Of a stretch of DNA of 64,000 bases, positions 1 to 8,498 are shown one piece after another. Below the pieces are notes generated by a model, which searched no databases, was not told the DNA's origin, and saw only the letters and a list, made by a program, of their open reading frames with translations. Position 1 is the stretch's first letter. The number at the start of each line of letters is the position of its first letter. The translations under genes and the position numbers were made by a program. Source of the DNA: Micromonospora lupini str. Lupac 08 (GTDB lineage Bacteria; Actinomycetota; Actinomycetes; Mycobacteriales; Micromonosporaceae); NCBI RefSeq assembly GCF_000297395.2, contig NZ_HF570108.1, positions 6,228,982-6,292,981 of the forward strand, read 5' to 3'.

Positions 1-353
1 TGATCGGCGCGGGTCAGCGGCCGGGCGACGCGGTGGTCTACTCGCCGCGGCACAGTTGGCTCTTCCTCGACCTCGGCATCGAGTACCACCTCGGCGACCC
101 TCCCCGGGACGTCCTGGTCACCGAGGACGAGGTCCGCCGGGGCGACCTGTGGGCCGCCGAGTGCCCGCAACCGGCACAGTGCCTGGCCGGCACGTCACGG
201 GTGTGGCTGGTCGTCGCCGGCCGGCACGCCGAGCCGCTTGCCGCCGTGCCGGGCGCCAAGGGCGATGCGCTGCGCGCGGACTTCACCGTCGCCCAGGTCT
301 GGCAGCGCCCCGGCCTGACCGTCGCCCTGCTGACCAGCAGTCCCGGACGCTGA
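1..353 (+). CDS. C-terminal end of a probable GT39-type membrane glycosyltransferase (partial)
   Basis: The reading frame is open from the window edge (first full codon at base 3) to a TGA at 351-353, so the start lies upstream. The roughly 116 visible residues begin IGAGQRPGDAVVYSPRH and end in a soluble W-x5-TVALL segment. A 'RPGDAVVY' strand followed by a short alpha/beta tail resembles the soluble tail of actinobacterial PMT/GT39-like mannosyltransferases that follows their multi-pass membrane part. No catalytic or membrane part is visible here, so the call rests on weak resemblance. The next gene is convergent and a 123-bp gap follows in which I see no gene. Confidence 0.5.
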   Translation, partial: IGAGQRPGDAVVYSPRHSWLFLDLGIEYHLGDPPRDVLVTEDEVRRGDLWAAECPQPAQCLAGTSRVWLVVAGRHAEPLAAVPGAKGDALRADFTVAQVWQRPGLTVALLTSSPGR

Positions 354-476
354 CCCGACCCGCCCAACCACCCGGTAACGCCCGGCACGAGGGTGATCCC
401 GCCGCCCGGCCCAGCGCAGGGCGCGGGCCGTCGGCGGCCAGACGGCGGGTGGCCGGGAGAGGTCGACAAGGGCCCG

Positions 477-2069
477 TCAGCCTTGTGAGCGGCCGTCCGG
501 TGCGTTGCGGGCCAGCGGGACGACGAGCAGCGCCTCGGTGCCGCCCTTGGCGCCCGCGCGCAGTTCGATGGTGCCGCGCAGCTCGCCGGTGACCAGGGCC
601 CGCACGATCTGGAGGCCGAGCCGGCTGCCGCGTTCGGCGTCGAACTCGGGCGGCAGCCCGCGCCCGTTGTCGGTCACCGAGACGTGCAGCATCTTGCGGA
701 ACCGGTGCGCCGACACCACCACCTCCGGTCGCGCCGACGGGTCGACCTCGGCAACGGCGGCCGGCACCACGCCCGTGGTGGGGGGCGCGGGCGTGTCGTC
801 CGTCTCGTCGGCCGGCGGGAAGCCGTGTTCGACGGCGTTGAGCAGCAGTTCGTTGAGGACCATGACCAGCGACGTGGCGATCTCCGCCGGCAGCACGCCG
901 AAGCTGCCCCGACGGCGCATGCCGACGCTCACCTCGGTCGCCGCGACCTCCGTCGCCGCGCTGGCCACCCGGTCGACGATGCCGTCGAACTCCACCGCCT
1001 CGTCGCTGGACATCGACAGCGTCTCGTGCACGAGAGCGATCGAGGCGACCCGGCGGACCGACTCCTCCAGGGCGACCCGCGCCTCCGGCATGGCCACCCG
1101 GCGGGCCTGCAACCGCAGCAGCGCGGCCACCGTCTGGAGGTTGTTCTTCACCCGGTGGTGGATCTCCCGGATGGTGGCGTCCTTGGTGATCAGTGCCCGG
1201 TCCCGGCGACGAACCTCGGTGATGTCGCGCACCAGCACCAGCGCGCCGATCGGCACGCCTGCCGGCATCAGCGGCAGCGCCCGGGTGAGCATCGTGGCCC
1301 CGCGTGCGTCGATCTCCCGCCGGGGCGGCGCCTCGCCGCGCAACGCCGCCAGGATGCCGTTCGCCGCCTCGGTGCCGTCCAGCGGATCGCCCGCCAGCCG
1401 GCGGTGCAGCGCGGCCAGGTCCTCCCCCACCAGGTGGGAGGCGTAGCCCAACCGCCGGTACGCGGACTGCGCGTTCGGGCTCGCGTAGGTGACCTTGCCA
1501 CCGGCGTCCAGTCGGACCAGGCCGTCACCGACGCGGGGGGCGGAGGTGGTCTCGCCCGGGTGCCGGGGCGGCGGGAAGGTGCCGTCCGCGATCATCTGGG
1601 CGAGGTCGTCGGCGGTGGTCAGATAGTTGAGTTCCAGCTGGCTGGGCGTACGCGCGGTGGAGAGGTTGGTGTCCCGACCGACCACGGCGATCACCTCGCC
1701 GGCCTCGCCGTCGGCGGTGCGCAGCCGGACCGGGATCGCCTCGTGTCGGGCCGGCACGTCGCCGTACCAGACCGGGTCGCCCTCCCGCCAGATCCGCCCC
1801 TGGGAGTAGGCGACCCCCAGGTGGGCCACCTCCGAGCCGCCGATGATCCGGCCCACCTGATCGTCCTGGTACGCGGTGGGCGCGGTCGTCGGGCGGACCT
1901 GGGCGACACAGAGGAACGTGCCCTCGGCGTCGACAGGCACCCAGAGCAGCAGGTCGGCGAAGGACAGATCGGAGAGCAGCTGCCAGTCGCCGGCGATCCG
2001 GTGCAGGTGGTCGATGTCGGCCGGACGGAGATGGGTGTGCTCCTCGGCGAGGTCGCGCAGCGTGGACAC
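477..2069 (-). CDS. pdtaS: Sensor histidine kinase PdtaS
   Basis: Soluble sensor kinase of the PdtaS/PdtaR system, which in mycobacteria signals to an ANTAR-domain RNA-binding regulator encoded elsewhere. The 530-residue protein has the family N-terminus (STLRDLAEEHT, then WQLLSDLSFADLLLWV), a GAF-like region to about residue 165, a PAS domain at about 180-290, a HisKA_2 phosphoacceptor box (REIHHRVKNNLQ, about residue 310) and a C-terminal ATPase with NELLLNAVEHG and DNGRGLP. There is no membrane segment. The start is GTG at 2069. It lies 30 bp after the SIS gene on the same strand, so the two are probably cotranscribed. In M. tuberculosis pdtaS (Rv3220c) also neighbours the biotin-carrier, rshA and sigH genes, a grouping repeated here. 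Confidence 0.93.
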   Translation of the reverse strand: MSTLRDLAEEHTHLRPADIDHLHRIAGDWQLLSDLSFADLLLWVPVDAEGTFLCVAQVRPTTAPTAYQDDQVGRIIGGSEVAHLGVAYSQGRIWREGDPVWYGDVPARHEAIPVRLRTADGEAGEVIAVVGRDTNLSTARTPSQLELNYLTTADDLAQMIADGTFPPPRHPGETTSAPRVGDGLVRLDAGGKVTYASPNAQSAYRRLGYASHLVGEDLAALHRRLAGDPLDGTEAANGILAALRGEAPPRREIDARGATMLTRALPLMPAGVPIGALVLVRDITEVRRRDRALITKDATIREIHHRVKNNLQTVAALLRLQARRVAMPEARVALEESVRRVASIALVHETLSMSSDEAVEFDGIVDRVASAATEVAATEVSVGMRRRGSFGVLPAEIATSLVMVLNELLLNAVEHGFPPADETDDTPAPPTTGVVPAAVAEVDPSARPEVVVSAHRFRKMLHVSVTDNGRGLPPEFDAERGSRLGLQIVRALVTGELRGTIELRAGAKGGTEALLVVPLARNAPDGRSQG

Positions 2070-2099
2070 GGTGACCAGGGTGCCACGCCGCGCCGTGCC

Positions 2100-3152
2100 T
2101 CACATCGTCGCGGTGACCTTCTTCAGGCCGCGCGGCGCGTCCGGGTCCTCGCCGCGGGTCAGTGCCAACGCCAGCGCGAGGCGCTGCAACGGCAGGATGT
2201 CCAGCAGCGGCGCGTACCGCTCGTCGACCTCGGGGACGGCGAGCCGGGTGGCGCCCGGCACGTCGGCGGAGCCGACGACCACCACGTCGGCGCGGCGCTC
2301 GCCGAGACGGGGCAGCACCTCGCCCATGGACCGGCCACCCGGACCGGAGCCGACCACGGCGAGCACCGGGACCTCCGGATCGGTCATCGCGAGCGGGCCG
2401 TGCAGCAGGTCGGCCCCGGAGAAGGCGAGCGCCGGCAGGTACGAGGTCTCCATCAGCTTCAACGCGGCCTCGCGGGCGGTCGGATAGGCGTACCCCCGGC
2501 CGGTGGTGACCAGTTGGCGGGCGAAGCGGTAGCGCGGGGCGAGCTGAGCCGGGGTGTCGTCGGCGAGCGTTCTGGTGGCGAGGTCGGGCAGCGCGGCGAG
2601 CGCCTCCCGCTCGGCCGCCGGCAGCACGCCGTCACCGGCCCGGATGCCCTCGATGAGCATGAGCAGGGCGAGCAGCTCGGCGGTGTACGTCTTCGTCGCC
2701 GCGACCGCCCGCTCGTGCCCGGCGGCGATGTCGATGCTCAACTCGGCCGTCTCGGCCAGCGGGGAGCCGGGGGCGTTCGTCACCGCGAGGGTGAGCGCCC
2801 CGGAGGCCCGCGCGGAGCGCAACACCTCGGCCAGGTCGGGTGAGCCGCCGCTCTGGCTGACCCCGACGACGAGCGCGTCGGACAGGTCGGGCCGGGCGCC
2901 GAACAGGGTGACCACGCTCGGTGAGGCGAGCCCGGCGGGCAGGCCGAGCCGGATCTCGGTCAGGTACGCCCCGTAGAGCGCCGCGTGGTCGGAGGTGCCC
3001 CGGGCGGTGAAGACCACGTGTCGCGGTCGACGCTCGGCCACGACAGCCGCCACGTGGGCGATCGCCGCGGCGTTGGCGCTGTCGAGCAGGCGCGCGTAGC
3101 CGGCGGGCTGCTCGTCGATGTCGGCGGCCATTCCGGACCCTGCACGTGTCAC
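2100..3152 (-). CDS. SIS-domain sugar isomerase (GlmS C-terminal-like / NagB-II type)
   Basis: Two tandem SIS phosphosugar-binding domains, about residues 35-170 and 200-330, with the family motifs ARGTSDHAA, SQSGGSPD and AATKTYTAELLAL. This is the isomerase half of GlmS without the glutaminase half. Proteins like this act as glucosamine-6-phosphate deaminases (NagB-II) or related amino-sugar isomerases, and which one cannot be told from sequence. I chose GTG at 3152 because GAGGGGA sits 6-7 nt before it. GTG at 3158 is too close to that site, and ATG at 3131 has no comparable site. It lies directly upstream of pdtaS. An inverted repeat at 3245-3273 lies in its promoter region. Confidence 0.82.
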   Translation of the reverse strand: MTRAGSGMAADIDEQPAGYARLLDSANAAAIAHVAAVVAERRPRHVVFTARGTSDHAALYGAYLTEIRLGLPAGLASPSVVTLFGARPDLSDALVVGVSQSGGSPDLAEVLRSARASGALTLAVTNAPGSPLAETAELSIDIAAGHERAVAATKTYTAELLALLMLIEGIRAGDGVLPAAEREALAALPDLATRTLADDTPAQLAPRYRFARQLVTTGRGYAYPTAREAALKLMETSYLPALAFSGADLLHGPLAMTDPEVPVLAVVGSGPGGRSMGEVLPRLGERRADVVVVGSADVPGATRLAVPEVDERYAPLLDILPLQRLALALALTRGEDPDAPRGLKKVTATM

Positions 3153-3244
3153 GAACACTCCCCTCGTGCGCGATTGCCGCGCGTTTCCTGCTCAGTCTTG
3201 CACGCTAAACTCGGCAGCAGCAATTGTTCGAGCAGGAGTGCGCA

Positions 3245-3273
3245 GTTGATCACTTGATCATCTCAATATCAAC
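3245..3273. promoter_or_regulatory. AT-rich inverted repeats in the SIS/TPR divergent promoter region
   Basis: GTTGAT (3245-3250) and ATCAAC (3268-3273) are perfect complements and enclose two copies of the palindrome TGATCA (3247-3252 and 3255-3260). The segment is strikingly AT-rich for this genome. It lies 93 bp upstream of the SIS gene and 42 bp upstream of the TPR gene. An operator for either gene is plausible, but no known regulator consensus is recognised. Confidence 0.35.
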
Positions 3274-3314
3274 TACGCTGGCCCCGCTGTCTGTAGCTGC
3301 GACGAGAGGACACC

Positions 3315-5144
3315 GTGCCCGAGGGAAGGGACGACCCCGCGCTCTCCGCGACGGAGGAGCTGGCCCTGGCCCGGCTGGCACTGGACGAGGGTGACCTCCA
3401 CCACGCGGCCGGCCACCTCGCCGGCGCGCTGGCGCGGGCGCCCACCCTGCCCGAGGTGCACGAGACGCTGGCCCGCCTCGCCGCGGCCGACGGCGGAGGG
3501 CTCGACCTCTTCCCGATCAACCACCACACCTTCGTGGGCGCGGTCGTCGCCCGCGCCCACCTGCTGGCCGCCGCCGGTCGCCCGGCCGAAGGGCTGGAGC
3601 TGCTGGCCGCGGCGACCGGCCACGCCCCCGGCACCGAGTGGGCCGGCGTGCCGTGGGTGACCGCCTCCGAGCTTGTCGAACGGCTGGAACCGGACCACAT
3701 CGCCCGCGTCCTCATGCAGGTCTGCGCGGCGCTCACCGACCCGGTGCCACGGGCCGGCCGGGCCGCCCTCGCGCCGTACCTCACGCTGGCCCGCAACGCC
3801 GCCACCGTGCACCCCGAGCACGGTCTCCTGCTGGGCGCGGCGTCCGCGCTGGCCCGGCGGCTCGGCGAGGTCGCGCTGGCGATCCGCTGGGCCAGCCGAG
3901 GAGTACGGTGCCAGCCGTCGAAGATGGGCGAGGTCTGGCTCGGGTACGCGTACCGCAGCGCGGGTCGGACCCGCGACGCCCTCGCGGCGCTCGGTCGGGC
4001 CGTCGACCTGGACCCCGACGACCTGGCCATCTACGCCGACATCGCCGGCACCCTTGCCGACACCGGCCGACTCGACGAGGCGTTGGAGTGGACCGAGCGG
4101 GCGCTGGCCCGGGACCCGTCGTTCGACTGCGCGGTGCACACCGCCCACCGACTGCGGCACCTGCGCGACGGCGACCTGTCCCACCTGGTCGCGCTCGCCG
4201 ACTTCATCCGTGACCACCCGGACGACAGCCACGAGCACGGCGACCTGGCCCAGTGCTGCCGGGGCCGGCCCTGGCTCGGGCAACTGACGCCGGCCGGCGG
4301 CCCCCTTGTCGACGCGCTCCGCCAGGCGGTCGCCGACGACGACATCGGTATCGGCGGCGCCGTACGCCTCGCGGCGGCAGCCCCACCGAGTGCCCTGCGG
4401 ACGGCGACGGCGGTGGCCCCCGGACTGCGGATCGAGGTCGCCGGCGCGGCGGAGCCGGACCCGCGCGAGCCCCGACGCCCGTCCGCGCAGCGGCTGTGGC
4501 ACTTCGCCCAGGACGTGCCGACGCCGGCGCTGCCCGCGCCCTCGCCGGCAGCTGTCGAACGGATCGCACAGGTGGCCCACCCGGCGTGGCCGCACCCGCC
4601 GGCGGCCTACGACGCGGCGGTGGGCCTGGCCGGCCTCGACGTAGACGACCTGCTCGGGCTACTGGTGCACCCGCCCGCGGCGCCGGCGAGCGGGCTCGGT
4701 CGACTGCTCGCCGCTCAGGACCCGTCGATCTGGGTCCGCGGGGTGCAGGTGTGGGCCTGCCTGGGGCTGCTGCACCAGCGCACCGACGAGCCCTGGACGG
4801 ACTCGACCCGACGCCGGGTGCTGCTGGACCTGGTCTGGGGCGTGGAGGACTGGGTCACCGAGGCGGCGCTGTTCGCTCTGATCACCGCCGCCTGGGTGGA
4901 CCCGGCGGTGCGACCGGACGTGGCGCGCGTGGTGGCCGAGCGGTTGGCCGACGCGGCGGCCGTGGCCCAGGCCCGGCCGGTGCCGATCGCGGTCTCGCTG
5001 GCCCACCTCGCGCTGGCCGCCCCCGCCCTGGACCCGGACACGGCGGCACTGGCCACCCGGATGCTCGGCGAGCGAACCCCACGGCTCCCCCGCCCCCGCA
5101 ACCCGCTGCGCCGCCTCTGGCAACGCCTGACCCGCCGCCGGTGA
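3315..5144 (+). CDS. Tetratricopeptide-repeat protein of unknown function
   Basis: A 609-residue soluble protein rich in Ala, Leu and Arg. The clearest TPR motifs are at about residues 195-280 (GEVWLGYAYRSAGRTRDALAA, then LAIYADIAGTLADTGRLDEAL, then a third helical pair). The N-terminal 100 residues also look like degenerate TPRs, and the C-terminal 200 residues form HEAT-like helices. The basic tail ends RRLWQRLTRRR. No enzyme motif, signal peptide or membrane helix is visible. TPR proteins are usually protein-protein scaffolds, and no partner can be inferred. The start is GTG at 3315. It is convergent with the MFS gene across a strong hairpin. Confidence 0.75.
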   Translation: MPEGRDDPALSATEELALARLALDEGDLHHAAGHLAGALARAPTLPEVHETLARLAAADGGGLDLFPINHHTFVGAVVARAHLLAAAGRPAEGLELLAAATGHAPGTEWAGVPWVTASELVERLEPDHIARVLMQVCAALTDPVPRAGRAALAPYLTLARNAATVHPEHGLLLGAASALARRLGEVALAIRWASRGVRCQPSKMGEVWLGYAYRSAGRTRDALAALGRAVDLDPDDLAIYADIAGTLADTGRLDEALEWTERALARDPSFDCAVHTAHRLRHLRDGDLSHLVALADFIRDHPDDSHEHGDLAQCCRGRPWLGQLTPAGGPLVDALRQAVADDDIGIGGAVRLAAAAPPSALRTATAVAPGLRIEVAGAAEPDPREPRRPSAQRLWHFAQDVPTPALPAPSPAAVERIAQVAHPAWPHPPAAYDAAVGLAGLDVDDLLGLLVHPPAAPASGLGRLLAAQDPSIWVRGVQVWACLGLLHQRTDEPWTDSTRRRVLLDLVWGVEDWVTEAALFALITAAWVDPAVRPDVARVVAERLADAAAVAQARPVPIAVSLAHLALAAPALDPDTAALATRMLGERTPRLPRPRNPLRRLWQRLTRRR

Positions 5145-5147
5145 AAA

Positions 5148-5187
5148 CGCGCGCCGCGCCTTCCCCTCGGGGACGACGCGGCGCGCG
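5148..5187. terminator. Bidirectional hairpin terminator between TPR and MFS genes
   Basis: CGCGCGCCGCG (5148-5158) and CGCGGCGCGCG (5177-5187) form a perfect 11-bp stem 4 nt after the TPR stop and 15 nt before the end of the convergent MFS gene. Four A residues (5144-5147) precede the stem, giving a short T run on the minus-strand transcript. Confidence 0.7.
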
Positions 5188-5201
5188 CTGTGGGTCGAGG
5201 A

Positions 5202-6785
5202 TCAGGCGACCGGGGCCTTGCCGAGGGCGATCTCGGCCTCCTCCTCCGGGGTGGCCGCTGCGGCCGGCGCCTCGTTGGCGGTGCGCAGCGGGATCTCCTT
5301 GATGAACCAGGCGAGCACCGGGATCACGATGGTGAACAGCACGGCCCAGAGGAACACGTGCGAGATCGCGTCCGAGAGACCGGTGAGGACCAGCTCACGC
5401 GCCTGGGCGGGCAGCTGCTTGAGCTTCTCCAGGTCCATACCGCCCTCGCCGCCGCCGGTGAACGCCCTGCCGGCGGCCGAGTCGGCGAGCCGGTTGGCGA
5501 AGATCGCGCCGAACAGCGAGATGCCGAACGAGCCACCGATCGACCGGAAGAACGTGGCCGCGCCGCTGGCCGCGCCGAGGTCCTTCTGCTCCACGCTGTT
5601 CTGCGCGATCAGCATGGAGGTCTGCATGAGGAAGCCCATGCCGGCGCCGAGCACGACCATGTAGAGCGAGGACGCCAACTTGCTGGTGTCGGTGTCGAGC
5701 ATGGACAGCAGCGCCATGCCCCCGGTCATCACCACGCCACCGATGATCGGGTAGGCCCGGTACTTGCCGGTCTTGGTGATCGCCCGGCCGATGACGAGCG
5801 AGACGACGAGCATGCCGAACATCAGCGGCAGCAGCAGCAGGCCGCTGTTGGTGGCCGAGGCTCCCTGCACGGTCTGCTGGTAGAGCGGCAGGAAGTTCAT
5901 CGCGCCGAACATCGCGAAGCCGAGCAGGAAGCCGATCAGCGAGATCAGCGCGAAGTTGCGGTTGGCGAACAGCGCCAACGGCAGGATCGGCTCCGGAACC
6001 CGGCGCTCCACCAGGCCGAACGCCACAAGCGCCACAAGCGCCAACACGGCCAGGCCGAGGATCTGCGGCGAGGTCCAGTCGTACTCGTTGCCGCCCCAGG
6101 TGGTGATCAGCACGATCGCGGTGATGCCGACCGAGAGCAGCGCCGCGCCGAGCCAGTCGATCCGGTGCTCGGTGCGGTACTTCGGCAGGTGCATCGTGGT
6201 GATCAGCACGAGCAGCGCGATGCCACCCAGCGGCAGGTTCACGTAGAACGCCCAGCGCCAGGAGAGGTTGTCGGTGATGAACCCACCGACCAGCGGGCCG
6301 GCCACCATGGCGATGGCCATGATGCCGGCGATCATGCCCTGGTAGCGCCCGCGCTCGCGCGGCGGAACCAGGTCGCCGATGATCGCCATCACGCCGACCA
6401 TCAGGCCACCGGCGCCCAGGCCCTGCACGGCACGGAAGGCGATGAGCTGCACCATGCCGTCCTGTGGGCCGCCGAACATCCCGGAGCCGGCCATGCCGCA
6501 GAGGGCCGAGCCGACGAGGAAGATGCCGACCGAGGTCAGGAAGACGGACTTGCGGCCGTAGAGGTCACCGAGCTTGCCCCAGATCGGGGTGGAGACGGTG
6601 GTGCCCAGGACGTACGCGGTGACCACCCAGGTGAAGTGGTTGAGGCCGCCGAACTCGCCGACGATCCGCGGCAGCGCGGTGCTGACGATCATGTTGTCGA
6701 GCATCGCGAGCATCATCGCGATCATCAGCCCGAACAGCACGACCCGTACGTTGGGTCGTGCGTCGGCCTGTGTTGCCTGAGTCAT
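5202..6785 (-). CDS. MFS drug efflux transporter, DHA2 (EmrB/QacA) family
   Basis: Proton-driven multidrug exporter of the inner membrane. At 527 residues with about 14 predicted helices it matches the 14-TM DHA2 family. The family signatures are the TM1 segment MLDNMIVSTALPRI, the motif-A loop GKLGDLYGRKSVFL after TM2, and antiporter motif C in TM5 (GPLVGGFITD). The C-terminal cytoplasmic tail is Ala/Glu-rich. ATG at 6785 starts the protein. It is transcribed divergently from a TetR regulator across a 112-bp gap holding two inverted repeats, the classic arrangement for a drug pump controlled by its own repressor. The substrate is not predictable. Confidence 0.92.
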   Translation of the reverse strand: MTQATQADARPNVRVVLFGLMIAMMLAMLDNMIVSTALPRIVGEFGGLNHFTWVVTAYVLGTTVSTPIWGKLGDLYGRKSVFLTSVGIFLVGSALCGMAGSGMFGGPQDGMVQLIAFRAVQGLGAGGLMVGVMAIIGDLVPPRERGRYQGMIAGIMAIAMVAGPLVGGFITDNLSWRWAFYVNLPLGGIALLVLITTMHLPKYRTEHRIDWLGAALLSVGITAIVLITTWGGNEYDWTSPQILGLAVLALVALVAFGLVERRVPEPILPLALFANRNFALISLIGFLLGFAMFGAMNFLPLYQQTVQGASATNSGLLLLPLMFGMLVVSLVIGRAITKTGKYRAYPIIGGVVMTGGMALLSMLDTDTSKLASSLYMVVLGAGMGFLMQTSMLIAQNSVEQKDLGAASGAATFFRSIGGSFGISLFGAIFANRLADSAAGRAFTGGGEGGMDLEKLKQLPAQARELVLTGLSDAISHVFLWAVLFTIVIPVLAWFIKEIPLRTANEAPAAAATPEEEAEIALGKAPVA

Positions 6786-6826
6786 GGGTAAGCTCCCCCC
6801 GAGAGTTGCCTTACTTACTTGCCGCC

Positions 6827-6870
6827 CGGCTAGTCACCTTACTAGCCGCACGGTAAGTTGGGTACCAACT
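6827..6870. promoter_or_regulatory. Two candidate TetR operators between the MFS and tetR genes
   Basis: CGGCTAGT (6827-6834) and ACTAGCCG (6841-6848) form a perfect 8-bp inverted repeat with a 6-bp spacer. AGTTGG (6856-6861) and CCAACT (6865-6870) form a second repeat with a 3-bp spacer. Both lie between the divergent starts. TetR dimers typically bind repeats of this size. Assignment to the adjacent regulator is inference from position. Confidence 0.6.
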
Positions 6871-6897
6871 GGCGGTCAAGTGAATTGGGGGGCGTGG

Positions 6898-7509
6898 GTG
6901 AGGGAGAGCACAGGCGGCACCCGAGAGCGGATCAAGGCCGTCGCGTTGGAGCTCTTCACCGAGCAGGGGTACGAGAAGACCTCGCTGCGGGAGATCGCCG
7001 AACGCCTCAACGTCACCAAGGCGGCGCTCTACTACCACTTCAAGAGCAAGGACGACATCGTCGCCAGCTTCGTCGAGGACCGGCTGGAGCAGATGGACGC
7101 GCTGACCGCCTGGGCCGACTCACAGCCGGCGACCCTGGCCACCCGCCGTGCGCTCATCTCCCGCTACGCCGACACGATGTTCGGCGGCGACATGCCGTCG
7201 GTGATGCGCTTCTTCGAGCAGAACCAGACCGTGCTCAAGAGCCTCTCCTCCGGCCAGCAGATGCGCGGCCGGATGATGCGGCTCGCCAGCGCGCTCTGTC
7301 GGGGCGACGACTCCCCCGCCGCCCAACTGCGCGCCACCCTGTCCCTGTTCGCCGTGCACACCAGCTGGTTCGCCGTGCGGGCGCCGGGCATCAGCGACGG
7401 TGAACGCCGCCGGCTCGCCCTGGAGGTGGCCGACGAGTTGCTGGCCGCGATCGGCGCGGAGCCCGACGAGGACTCGGCCTCGACCAGCACGGCCGGCGCG
7501 CGGGGCTGA
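6898..7509 (+). CDS. TetR-family transcriptional repressor
   Basis: A 203-residue dimeric repressor. The N-terminal helix-turn-helix (about residues 8-55) is textbook: TRERIKAVALELFTEQGYEKTSLREIA, then LNVTKAALYYHFKSKDDI. The C-terminal ligand domain is all-helical and ends in a disordered Ser/Ala tail. I chose GTG at 6898 (VRESTGGTRE) because a GGGGGG run lies about 5 nt before it and because the protein then has normal TetR length. The frame stays open upstream to 6784, but that would run through the promoter and operators. It most likely represses the divergent MFS pump and itself, with an unknown inducer. Confidence 0.9.
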   Translation: MRESTGGTRERIKAVALELFTEQGYEKTSLREIAERLNVTKAALYYHFKSKDDIVASFVEDRLEQMDALTAWADSQPATLATRRALISRYADTMFGGDMPSVMRFFEQNQTVLKSLSSGQQMRGRMMRLASALCRGDDSPAAQLRATLSLFAVHTSWFAVRAPGISDGERRRLALEVADELLAAIGAEPDEDSASTSTAGARG

Positions 7510-7547
7510 CGAGCCAACTCGGCCAACAGTCGGGGCTGACGGGCCGA

Positions 7548-8057
7548 TCAGGTGCGGGGCAGCTCCAGCCGCAGGCCGAGCAGGGCCACGCCCTCCACCG
7601 GCGACCAGTCCTTCTCCGGCATCCGCACGAACCCGAGGCGCTCGTAGAGCCGGTGCGCCGAGACGGCCATCCCCGCACGGACGCAGATCACGACCGCCGT
7701 GCAGCCCAACTCGGCCGCCCGGTCGACGCACGCCTGGGCCAGCGCCGCGCCGACGCCGCGCCCCTGGGCGGCCGGGTCGACAGCCAGCATGCGGAACTCC
7801 GCCTCGCCCGGCCCGGACAGCTCGGCGAACGGGGTGCCCGGCAGCACGAAGGTGACCGAGCCGAGCACCGCGCCGGTCGCCTCGTCCACCGCGACCAGCA
7901 CCTCGCCGCTGGCCGCCCGGGTCGACACGTCGGCCAGCACCGCCCCGTACCCGTGCTCGCCCTTGAGCTGCCCGTCCGCCTCGTACGCGGCCACGGTCAG
8001 CCGGGCGACCGCCGGAAAGTCGGTCGCGTCGGCGAGCCGGACCAGCAGGCCGCTCAA
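7548..8057 (-). CDS. GNAT-family N-acetyltransferase
   Basis: A 169-residue acetyl-CoA-dependent acetyltransferase. It has the N-terminal substrate strand (VRLADATDFPAVARLT), the central beta4 strand (AEFRMLAVDPAAQGRGVGAAL) carrying the Q/R-x-x-G-x-G/A acetyl-CoA loop (QGRGVG), and the C-terminal YERLGFVRMPE motif. The acceptor substrate is unknown. The only plausible start is TTG at 8057, which overlaps the TGA stop of the biotin-carrier gene (TTGA), implying translational coupling. Rv3225c in the syntenic mycobacterial region is also a GNAT protein. Confidence 0.85.
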   Translation of the reverse strand: MSGLLVRLADATDFPAVARLTVAAYEADGQLKGEHGYGAVLADVSTRAASGEVLVAVDEATGAVLGSVTFVLPGTPFAELSGPGEAEFRMLAVDPAAQGRGVGAALAQACVDRAAELGCTAVVICVRAGMAVSAHRLYERLGFVRMPEKDWSPVEGVALLGLRLELPRT

Positions 8058-8269
8058 CCGATCACCGCGATCAGGTCGCCGTCCTGCACGACGTCGCCCT
8101 CGTGCACGGCGAGCTGCTGGACCACGCCGTCGGCCTCGGCGACCACCGGGATCTCCATCTTCATCGACTCGAGGATCACCAGGGTGTCGCCCTCGGACAC
8201 GGTGTCGCCCGCCGACGCGACGACCTTCCAGACGTTCGCCACCATCTCGGCGCGGATCTCCTCGGCCAT
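8054..8269 (-). CDS. Small biotin/lipoyl carrier protein (TB7.3-like)
   Basis: A 71-residue stand-alone carrier domain. The biotinylation motif is ESMKMEIPV, where the Lys between the two Met residues is modified. The flanking beta-hairpins (VSEGDTLVIL and VQDGDLIAVIG) complete the barrel. It is equivalent to the mycobacterial biotinylated protein TB7.3 (Rv3221c), which lies between pdtaS and rshA as here. It would serve as carrier subunit for an acyl-CoA carboxylase encoded elsewhere, although its partner is not established. ATG at 8269 follows GGGAGGG by 8 nt. It is overlapped by the GNAT gene. Confidence 0.92.
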   Translation of the reverse strand: MAEEIRAEMVANVWKVVASAGDTVSEGDTLVILESMKMEIPVVAEADGVVQQLAVHEGDVVQDGDLIAVIG

Positions 8270-8498
8270 GTCCACGGCCCTCCCTTTTTCGCGATGTGCC
8301 TGCCGACGTATCCAATCACGCGAGGGTGGGGCGCGGGAGCGGAGCGGTACGGCCCGCATGCCGGGGCTGCCCCGGGGGAAGGCACCGGGTGCCGAGCGCA
8401 CTACCATCAGCGGGTCGGACCCGACGCCGGGCGGCCGGTGGGTGCACCGGCGCGAGGCCGCGCGCAGCACGGATCCGACCCAACACGAGGAGGTCAGC

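Noticed and set aside
684..2843. 719-codon plus-strand frame over pdtaS and the SIS gene
   Set aside because: It crosses two well-supported genes on the other strand and is His/Gln/Arg-rich shadow sequence.
8058..8315. Longer N-terminus for the GNAT protein
   Set aside because: It overlaps the biotin-carrier gene in another frame and is Arg/Gly-rich. The GNAT fold begins right after TTG 8057.
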